DNA of 64,000 bases from Yamagishiella unicocca (taxonomy: Eukaryota > Chlorophyta > Chlorophyceae > Chlamydomonadales > Volvocaceae), in assembly GCA_003116995.1 (NCBI GenBank), contig BDSL01000110.1, positions 124,001 through 188,000 of the forward strand, given 5' to 3'. The translations under genes were made by a program, and so were the position numbers. Below are positions 12,239 to 22,700 of the stretch, piece by piece (the stretch's first letter is position 1; each line of letters starts with the position of its first letter). A model generated the notes under the pieces. It was not told the origin of the DNA. It was given only the letters and a program-made list of their open reading frames with translations, and did no database searches.

Positions 12239-12243
12239 TGTAA
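12239..12243 (+). terminator. putative polyadenylation signal TGTAA
   Basis: TGTAA lies 263 bases after the stop at 11976. TGTAA is the established poly(A) signal of Chlamydomonas and its relatives, replacing AATAAA. Confidence 0.5.
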
Positions 12244-13759
12244 TGGGGTGAATAGAAGAATAGATGCGACGGGGAAGGACAGGGACAATAGCTCGTTATC
12301 AACAGACTAGCTGAGGCTTCGCTGCAGCTGCACTACTAACGGCAAGTACTGAGTGCCCCCACCGCGGCTGCATTACTAGCGACACACCGAGTGAAGGTAG
12401 TGCTCGTTGTGGTCATGGTGGTGGTGCAAGTGTGGTAGTGGTAGAGCAGTACCGAGCACGAGCACGTGGATCCTGGTCGGGCGCGGGGGCACGGGGCTTA
12501 GCGCCGAAACCACCCGGGCACACAACACAGCACGAGGGCGGGTCAGACGGGGGCGGCGGGGCGGGGAAGAAGGAGCTGGCAGGGTGGGCGGGGAGGGGCA
12601 GGGAGGGGCGGGTCGAAGCGTGGAGCAGGTCGCTGAGTGGGTCGAATCACCGCAGCGCAGGACGGACGGCGCTGCTGCGCCCGTCACATGCGCCGTTCAA
12701 GTGGTGATAATAATAACAGAGAAGACACATGTGTGTGTGTGTGTGTCGTACCGGTTCCCAGTGTACGGATGTCCGTTGTACATTGCTCGGTGTCGAAAGC
12801 CGCGCCGCCATTTTCAGGCAAGCCGTCCCATTTTGGGTCGTGTGCTTTCTTTAACACATACCGAGAACACACGTCTTGCACTGGCCATACGCAAGACTGG
12901 CCATACAACTGGAGTACTAGACCCCCGCGGACATCGCCGCACTGCCAAACAGCGAAGGCGGCCGCCCCCAAACTCAATAAGCCTAATAAGAACACTTGAC
13001 GACGACATTCGGGGTTGTTGCTGGCTCCCCAGTCAGGATCAAAACGTCCAGAAAAGCACCCACCATCGCCAACGAGCGCAAGGTGCGGAAGGGGGGAAGC
13101 AGAATCCCACTGAAGCGGCATCGCACAGGTCGCCCCGCAGGCAGGCCGCACAGACCGCACAGACAGGCGGGCGGGCATATGGGGCCGCACAGACAGGCGG
13201 GCACATGGCCAGCAGCGCCGTACAGCCAACCCAGGCGGCTGCAACCCACGTCACGGACACCATGGTACGGCACTCCGCGCCCTGCCGACCCCCCTGTCGT
13301 ACTACCGGTACCCTCCCTGGCACGGTGGCGCCGCCGTCCTGCCGACCGGCGCCGCCGTCCGCCCCCGCACGAGCCCTGCCTGAGCACTACTCGTAAGACT
13401 CCGTGGCAGCACGAGCCGGCACCCAGCTGAATCCTGCACATCCCTCCAGGGCGGCTCGCCCCCAGCTCTCACTGCCCCCTCCCCTCCCTCTGCCACCCTC
13501 CTTCTGCCCCCTCACCCAGCCACTGCAGACAGACCCTACGGACTGCAGCGCCCTGAAGGAAGAAGGATCCTTCCTTCGTCGTCCCATTGCCCCCACAGCG
13601 ACCCGAGCCGCTCCGTTTGACCCTACCGGCCCTCCCTGGACTGCCTGCAAACCGATATCATCGCTGGCTTCAAGGCGGTTGTTGACGCCCCGCCCCTCCC
13701 CCCAAACACACATACCGCCACCTGGGCCTTGCGCTTCACACACCCCCAACGCTGCGGTC
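12244..13759. other. intergenic; no gene recognised
   Basis: This is convergent space between the plus-strand gene ending at 11976 and the minus-strand PPR gene ending at 13760. Several long readings on both strands are compositional. It contains a short GT run (12729-12745). No TGTAA was found on the minus strand close to the PPR stop codon. Confidence 0.5.
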
Positions 13760-16700
13760 CTAAGCAGATCGGAACTGCTGTTGCTGTTGCTGCTTTTGTT
13801 GCTCCTGCTGCTGCTGCTGCCTCGCGCGCTGCCGCCGCTGCTCCAGCTCTCCGGCCCGCATCCGGAGCAGCTTGATCACGGATGTAGCGCGGCTGTCGCC
13901 CAGGGACTCCGCCGCCGCCGCAGCTGCCGCCAGGACCTGGGCATCGCAACGAGGGGGGGGGGGCGGGAGGTCGTGTCTTATCTCCAGGGTGTTGGGCGCG
14001 CCATTGGGGGCCCAGCGTGTTGGGTAGTAGGCCCGCCCGCAGCTGCCGCCCCCCGTGCCCAACCCAGTTCTCCAGCATGCATCTCAAAACGTCTGTTTTA
14101 AACGGTTTTTTTCCGGGCATCCACGGGTCTCCCTCGAACCCCCGTGCCCACCTCTCCGCTGATGGCCGCCACTCCCCGCCAGTTGAGCTTGCCCAGCTCT
14201 GACTCCCTCAACGCGCTCTCCGCCACGGCCGCCAGCGCCACGCCATCGGCTGCCTCTGTCGCCTGGGGGAGAGGGGCGGGGGCCGTGGGGGAGGGGGAGG
14301 ATGCGGGCGAGGGTGTGAGAGAGGGGCTGGCGACGTGAAGATGGTCCCCCAGCTGCCGTACTTCAAGGCGGAGCTCCACGTCGAGCCGCGTACTGGGGCC
14401 ATGCCACGTCAGCCCACGTCAGCCCCTGTGCCCCCCCACCCCCACCACCAGTCCAGTAGCATGCTCTTGCCTCGCCCGGCCCCCAGTCCCCCCCTCACCT
14501 TGCCGTGCTCTTGCCTCGCCCGCCCCCCAGTTTCCCCCCCTCACCTTGCCGTGCTCTTGTCGGGCCCCCAGTCCCCCCCCCGCGCGTAAAACGGTTTTTA
14601 TACACCCCCCGCGCTCGCCCCTTCCTCACCGCCGCCAGTTGCACCTCCCACACGGCCGCCGAGGGATAGAGTCGCTCCTCCGCCATCAGATCCATCAGCC
14701 CCGCCACCCGCTCGGGCTGCAGTGGGGCAAGAGAGATGACAAAAAGAAACCGAACGGAAACAGACGTTTCGAGAACAGACGTTTCGAGATGCACGCTGGA
14801 GGACTTGGTTGAGGCGGCTAAAGGCGGAGGTCGTGTGTTAGGGGTGTGTGAGGAAAGCCCGTGTACTCCACGGGGGGGGGTTACAGAAAAGAAGCAGTTA
14901 CTCGACACCGGAAGTGTATAGCTGGTCCAGGGGGAGGGGTGGGGCCGGACGGGGCGATGCAACTTGCTCCCTGCGCCCTGGCCTCCCTACTCCTCAGCTC
15001 TCGTGGCTGAGCTGCAACCCTCCGTACTCCTCAGCTCTCGCGGCTGAGCTGCAAACAGCTGCGAACCAGCACTCCCCCACACGCGCCCACCTTGCCGGCC
15101 CGCAGACTAGCATCGATGACCGCCGCGTACGAGTCCGACCCAGGCTGGCACTGCAGCTCCCGCATCTGCTTCACGATGCCCGCCACTGAGGCCAGGTCGC
15201 GGCGGCAGGCGGCGGCGCGGAGCGGCGGACCGAACGGCACGTGCGAGCCACCGAAGGGGGAGGCGGCGGTGCCGGAGGCGGCGGCGGCGCCAACGCGGCG
15301 CAGAAGCTGGAGGTGTGATTGGGGGAGGGAGAGGGGTGGGCAGGGGAGGGGAGAGGCAGCGGCGGTGGGGGGTGGGGGCAAGGCGGGGTTTGGGGAAGTC
15401 AAGCGATCACCTGGGCGCCATGTTCGCCGAACAGCTCCGTGCCCTTAAACCCTAAAACCCTAAACCCCACCCCCAAGTTCGAACTGGCAACGCCAGTCGG
15501 GGGAAGCGCGGGCCTCCCTACGCCGTACCGCCGTACAGTTTGTTCGTGTTCCCTGGCGGAGCTTTCGCGGCCCGACCCGACCCGACCCGACCCGACCCGA
15601 CCCGACCCGACCCGACCCGACCCGACCCGACCCGACCCGACCCGACCCGTCCCGTCCCGTCCCGTCCCGTCCCGTCCCGTCCCGTCCCGTCCCGTCCCGT
15701 CCCGTCCCGTCCCGTCCCGTCCCGTCCCGTCCCGTCCCGTCCCGTCCCGTCCCGTCCCGTCCCGTCCCGTCCCGTCCCGTCCCGTCCCGTCCAGCGCCAC
15801 GTCACGTCACGTCACGTCACGGCGCAGCAGCAGTCAGCAGCAACGCGCACCTCAGTGTAGTAGGCCACCGTGTCGGCCTCACTGGCGATGAGGGCCGCGG
15901 ACAGGGGCCTGGGGCGTGTGGGAGGGGGAGGTCCAGGGAGGGGGAGGTCCAGGGAGGGAGATTGGTTCAGGAGCCGCGCCGGCCGGCTCCGGAACCCCGC
16001 TGTCTTTGCCGCCCTCCGTCCTATCATAGTACGACATGCCGTACGACGCGCGGCGGCAACCAGTCCGCAAACGTTGCAAACCGCTCACCCTAGACCGCCG
16101 TACGCTGACGCGCTTCTCTCCAGCATGGGCTCGCCCAGCAGCTTGCCTACCCGGCCGTCGCTGCGTCGTTCCAGCGACTGGCCGTACAGAGCGCCGAAAC
16201 CAGGGGCAGCAGACGGGGGCCCCAGGCGGCGGGGGTAAGTGATGCACACACGAGGTAGGTGATGCAGGGGGAAGGGGTTCATAAGCTATAATCGTGAACC
16301 GCGCCGCCGGCTAGCTTCTGTCCTCCGTTTCCTATGTCGTGCAACCGGGTCTTATGCACCCGCAACACTTCCCAAGTCGAGTCACCGGTCCTTTTATGTA
16401 ACCCCCCCCCCAAAAAAAAACACATACTTTTGCAACCGCACCTTCCCCCCCCCCTCCACACACCCACACCCACCTGCAGCTCCGCCAGGGCCACCACCAG
16501 GTCCATCACACGCACCCAGTCACGCCGCTCCAGAGCCAGCGACAGCAGCGCCAGAGTGGCCTCGGCAGGGGCTGCCGTACCGTACGACAAGAGGCACGGG
16601 GTAAGGGTTTAGAGCAGGGTGGAGGTCGATAGAGAGGAGGGTGCGAGGGGAAACCCGTGGTTCGGCACTGAACAATACAACCGATTAGGAAACGGTAGAG

Positions 16701-19700
16701 GGGGTTCGAGGAAGGCCCGTGGATGCCAGAAAAAAAACCGTTTAAACGGTAGAGGGGGGGGGGCGGAGTGGGGGTAAAATCCCGCAATACTGTGTCTGTA
16801 GGTGTGTTTTATAAATGCTGAGCTGAGCCGCGAAGTATACGTAGCGCGAGGAGACCAAGGAATCCGGAGTCAATGCGGGGCGCCAATAGTTACCGAAAGA
16901 AGCCCAGACTGGGTCCACGAGAAGCCAGAAGTCCAATTATGTAGTCGGCGGCCGCGCAGCGCTCCGATAGCCAGAAAGACGGTTGCGCCCCAACAACCGA
17001 CGCCGCGCTGCTGCGGCGTAGGCGTGGCGCGAAGCTCCTACAACTACCTAGCCTATGTACCTATTTACCTATCCTAGTGCGCAAGGCAGAGGTATAGGTG
17101 ACAACGTCGCGTGCAATGCCAGTAACAGACAGAGTGCCCGGCACAGGAATCCCAGCCCATGCCAAATGCGAGGAAACTGACCTGGGAAAGGAGAGGAAGA
17201 AGGACCAGGCGAGGCAGCAGAACGTTAGCGTTAGGTTGAAGGGCGAGAGAGACATGCGGGGCGAATGGAAAGGCAGGGACACACGTGAGCGCGCCGCGTC
17301 TATGGTAGAGTAGTTAGTAATGCGTTGTAAGGAAAAGAAGTGATGAAGAAAACGCGGAGATGTGGCATAAGGGCGCAAGCAGGCAATGCAGCGAGCCGTA
17401 CAGGGATGCACGCAAGCAGGCACGCTGTGGCACAGAGGGGGAGGGGTGCTGTGGGATGCTGTGATGCGATGGGGCCGGCGGGCGGGCTCACATAGAGCAC
17501 CCCACCACGCCGGGTGTCCCAAGCGGGTCTGCGCATAGAGCCCACCGGGGGAAAACCCGGGGGACCGGGGGTTGGTGCGTGCTCGTGCGGTGTGGGAGGG
17601 AAGGACGGCCAGGCGGTATCAGGACGGGCGCAGCCGAGGCGTGCGTGTCTGTAGGTGTGTGTGCGTGTGTGGTGGTGGTGGTGGGTACAATTCCGCGATG
17701 CGTTTGGAATGTTTTTCCGTGCGACGGCATACATCTAAAACCCTAATACCCCAAAGCTCCCCTCTGCAACGCCCCACTCGGTTTTGCAGCCCCACTCGGG
17801 TTCAAAGACGGGCCGGCCGACTGGGTTCACGATGTGGCCAGGCCACGCGGCTAGCGGCTAACGGCACTACTGGGTTTGTCGTACGCGTCGGCGGTTGCAC
17901 TCACCGGGGCGGACAACCGCGGCCTCGGCCGCCGCGGCGACGCCGACGCGAGAGGACACGCCGGCGGCGGCGGCGGCGGCGGCGGCGCCGTCAGTGGCGG
18001 CGGCGCCGGCGGCGGCCGTCAAGGCTTCGGCATGGTCCCGCCACAGCACCTTGCGCAGTCGGTCGTACGACTGCGTTCCGGCCGGGTTGGCGGGTTGGCG
18101 GGTTGGGAGGACGTGACGTGGAGGTCGGGGGGCATTCCAGGGTTTCGCTGTACGATGACCCTACGGATTGGGTAGGAGCCTGTGTACGGCCTATTACCTA
18201 ATCACGACATGTACGACAGCATCCCTCTTCCCCGCCCCGCCCTGCCCCGCCCTGCCCGCACCTTCTCCGCCAGCTGCTCGTTCTTCTGCTCCGCCCCCAG
18301 CCGCAGCATCGTCCGGAGTGCCCACAGCTCCTGGTGCTGCTGCTGCAGCTGCCGCATCTGCTGCTGCTGCTGCTGCTGCCGCACCTGGTGCTGCTGCTGC
18401 TCGGCCCCCCGGTGCTGCTGCCGAGAGCGCTCCGGCCCGCCTGCCGGGCGAGGCTGCTGCGCCTCCAGCAGCTGGAGAGAGAGACGGGGGTGGAGCGCCG
18501 CGGTTGGGTGGGGTGTATGTGTGTGTGGCGTGGGGTGTGAGGCAAGGGGGGGGAGGCAAGGGGCAAGGCGGTGCTGATGGCGGTGCTGATGGCGATGGCG
18601 ATGGCGGTGCTGATGGCGATGGCGGTGGCGGTGGCGATGGCTGTTCGCAATAGACCGACATGATGCCCACTCTTAAGCATATCCCACTCACCCGCCCCAC
18701 GTACCCAAAACCCGCACATTTCCCCCTTAACCTTCCTCCTGTGCCGTCCCCAGACGGGTTTTTCTTAATCCGGTCCCCCCCTTTCGCCCCCCCCCTCCGC
18801 CCACACGCCCTCCGCCCACACGCCCGCCGACCCCTCCTCCGCCCACACACACCCTCCCTCCAGCCCACCCCCCCTCCCCCCAACGGTTCTTTTATTGCAT
18901 CCCCCCCAACCAGTTCTCCAGCATGCATCTCAAAACGCCTGTTCCAAACGGTTTTTTCGGGCATCCACGGGTCTCCCTCGAAACCCTCCCTCCCCCCCCA
19001 TCCGTCCCACCTCCATCTGCTCCAGCGCCCCCAGCGCCCGCTGCGCATGGCCGCCAGCGCAGGCAGAGCTCAGCACCTCGAGCAGTACTTCGTACGGCGG
19101 TACGGCTCGGGTACGGGACACGAGCACCGCCTCCAGCTTTTGGTAGGCGGTCCAGTCGCTCTGGGAGGGGGGACGGGGGCGGAGGCAGGGGGGTTTGAGG
19201 GGTTATTGTCGTACCCGTTCGAAGGGTCTTGTCCCCAGAAGCAGTGTTTTCGCTTCCCTGGCGATGATGGGCCACCAGCGATGAGCCACGGACGATTGAG
19301 CCACGGTCTGAGTGACTGTTAAGACTGTTAAGCATTATTGTACGGCGCCCGATGCCGAAGGGACATAATAGTGGTGGTACGTGTACGGCAGGGAGGCGGA
19401 TTACGTGTACGGCATTCACCCCTACCCCGTCCGTACACTCAGGTACAACCCGCCCACCTGGACAGCCTCCCTCCCCTCATTTCCCAGTTCTCCAGCATGC
19501 ATCTCAAAACTTCTGTTTCAAACGGTTTTTCGGACATCCACGGGTTTCCCTCGAACCTCCCCTCATTTCCTGTAATCCCCCATTTTTTTGAAGGAGCGAT
19601 GTCGCGGTGCTGTAGCAACCTAACCCCCCCCGGCCCCTGTTCTGAATGGTTTTTCCGGGCATCCACGGGTCTTCCTCGAACCCCCCCCGGCCCCTCCCGC

Positions 19701-22700
19701 CCCGTGTCACCGGTTTTCACACCACCCCCCCGGCCCTCCTTGCAATCCACCGCCCCGCCGATTTAGCTTAGTCGCCGCAGGTCGACATGCGACCTCCGTC
19801 TTTAGTTTCCTCACCCAAATTCTCCAGCATGCATCTCAAAACGTCTATTTTAAACGGTTTTCCTCGCATCCACGGGTCTTTTTCGAAGCCCCCCCAGGGC
19901 CGCGCACCCCCCAGGGCCGCCCGCTCACCTCTCTTGCCGCATCCCGCATGAGAAAGCAGAGGGTCTGGTGCAGCATGCGAGCCAGGGCGTCTGGCGGGGC
20001 GGCGGAGGAGCTGAAGGAGGAGGCGGCGGGGGCAGCAGCGCTGGCCACCGGCAGGTCCCGCTCGATCAGCCTGCAAGCGGGCGGGCGAGGACGTGGGGGT
20101 TGCCAGGATGACCCGTGGATGCGAGACGTGGATGCGAGACGTGGGGCTTTCGAGAAGGACCCGTGGATGCCAGGAGGAAAAACCGTTTAGAACAGACGTC
20201 TTGAGGTGCATGCTGGAGAACTGGGTTGGGGATACGAAAGACGAAGGTCATAGGTTGACCGTGGGGGTGGAGGTGGGGGTGGGGGTGGGGGGTATGAGAG
20301 GAAACCCGTGTGTCGGCACTGAAACGTAAAACCCGTCCAGGGGGAGGAGGGGACGCGATGCTGCTCGTGCCGCTAGGGCTCAGGCCCCAGCCGCGGGGAC
20401 GGGGGCGTGTGGGTTGGGTTGGAGGGGATTACGAGAGGAACCCCGTAGGTCGGCACTGAATGGGGCCCGGTTGAGACAAGGCCCGGTTACTCGGCGGGGG
20501 GAGTGTGGGCACTGAGAGTCAGCCAGCCCACCAGCCAGCCAGCCAAACCCCTAAACCCTAAACCCTAAGGCAAAACACATCCACGTGACGTGACATGACG
20601 CGCTCACAAGTCAGCCAGCCCCTAGCCACCTGAGCGCAGTGGAGAGCTTCTCCGCCGGCCGCAGATCCGGATCTTGTCGTACAGCCGTGAGGATGTGGTT
20701 GAGCGAAACCTGTGACAGCGGCAGCAGCTGCGAGGCGAGGAGGGGCGGGATGTGATGTGGGCGGGAGATAAGGGGGAAAGGGGGGGTTATACGTATAAGG
20801 GCGAAAGGGGGAGGCCGGTGGTCTGAGCGAGTGCATTGGGAGAAGTGGATGCGTTGGGTTTGCAAAGGAACGCGCGTGGGGAGAGGGGGGAGGGGGATTC
20901 AAGGAAGACCCGTGGATGCGAGAAAAACCCGTTTAGAACAGACGGGGAGGGGGAGAGGGAGAGGAAAGGGGGGGGGTTGCACAGCGCACGACGATGGGAT
21001 CGGGCTGGCACGATGGCGGAAGAGCTGGCGACCTAAGGCTCGGTGACACCGCACCGCGCGCAGCAAAGGAACCGCTGCAAACCACCCCCCCTCAACCGCA
21101 TTTGTCGTACGCCGTACCGCCGTACCTGTTGCACCATCTGCTGCCGTACGTCCAGCATGCGCTGCGCCAGGCCCCGGCGAAAGTCCGGGTTCAACAGAGC
21201 CCGCTTGCCGTACAACTACACGGCCGAGAGGAACACGGGGAGCGCCGCGGGGGACGGGTTTTTTGGGGTTTGTGGTATTTTAGGGTTTCGGGCCGGGCCG
21301 GGGGGGGGACGGGGGGGTGAAACGGAGGGCTCCATCACCCCATGTGGCAACTCACGTATCGCCACCGTCACCCCCTGACTGCCGGCACCCGGGTAGCTGA
21401 CTAAGCCCCCCCGCCGTTTGTCGGATTGCGGGCTTCCTCTCCACACCTTGGGTCACACGCGCTGCCCTGTCTCAACAGGACGTGTAACCGTGCCTTCACG
21501 CCACTCCCCCAATCCGCCTCCGGATGTGTCAGATCACGGGTTTCCTCACCCGTTCCCTCACCCGTCACCCCCCCGCTCCTTACCCCAGTCCTCCAGCATG
21601 CATCTTAAAACGTCTCTCGTAAACGTTTTTTTTCTCGCATCCAGGGGTCTTCCTCAAAACCCCCTCCACCTCCACCCCCACCTCCACCAAAGGTCATTTT
21701 TGGTTCGCTGGCCCTGAGACGGGATCGGGATGCAATACGACTCCTCCAACCGACTTACAAAGTCCGGAACACCCGTCCGACCTGTCCACAGCCCACAAAA
21801 ACCCTCGCCGCCCCGCTAATCGGCTTGGCGATAGCTCAACCCACCCCATAAACCCCCAAACCGAAAGTCCACCGAAAGTCCACTACACTCCAACGACTGA
21901 CAGACCCTTCGCACCCTCGGGGAGTGCAACCAAGTAGAGGGGTTGTCGAAACTCCGACGCGGCCTCCGGCCCCCCTCTCAGCCCTCCCTGGGCATCCTCG
22001 TGGCCCTGAGAAGCTAGAGCCGAGCCCCCCTCGTCGGATCTCCAAAACGGTCTGCATGGCTGCGACCCGACCAAGCGCATGCAGAAACACAACACCAACG
22101 GCCGAAAGACGAACGCTTTCCAGTCAAAACGACCACCAAGAATACCGTAAACCGACCACCAGGCCTCCAAGGCCTCCCCTCCAAAAATACGGCCGACCTG
22201 GCCGGGCCCTATGCGCCCAAAAAGCCATTTTTCAGAAGAAGAAACCCGAAAAATATACAATTACGACCTTCGGCTTTAGTATCCCCAACCCAGTTCTCCA
22301 GCATGCATCTCAAAACTTCTGTTTTTAAACGGTTTTTTTCGGGCATCCACGGGTCTCCCTCGAACCCACCTCCATCAGCAGGTCGTAATGCTGCCGCTTG
22401 AACGTAAGGCCCATGGCGGGGGCCGCCGCCGCCAGCGCCTCCGCCGCCGTCAGCAGCTCCCGTAGCCCCATAGGGCCCTCCGCTCCGCCGCCGGCGGCGG
22501 CACTAGCCGACGCATCGTCCCCTCTGCGGCCGTAGCTGTGCCTTCGGACGAGCAGGTCTTCCTGATAGTAGAGCCTGCGCAGGCAGTGGCGCGTTAGCGA
22601 GGGTAAAAACCCGTCTGACCCGTAGCGGTGCGGTGGGGGAGGAGTGGTTTCGGTGCGGCAGGAGGGGCAACAGCGGCGGCGGTTGCGAGCGCCACGGCGC

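Noticed and set aside
12407..13396. 329-codon plus-strand reading
   Set aside because: Composition is typical of unselected GC-rich DNA, it contains a GT microsatellite, and no motif or splice support was found.
15518..15805. Arg-Pro-Val-Pro-Ser and Gly-Thr-Gly-Arg-Asp repeat proteins
   Set aside because: Artefacts of translating the CCCGA/CCCGT microsatellite in PPR intron 13.
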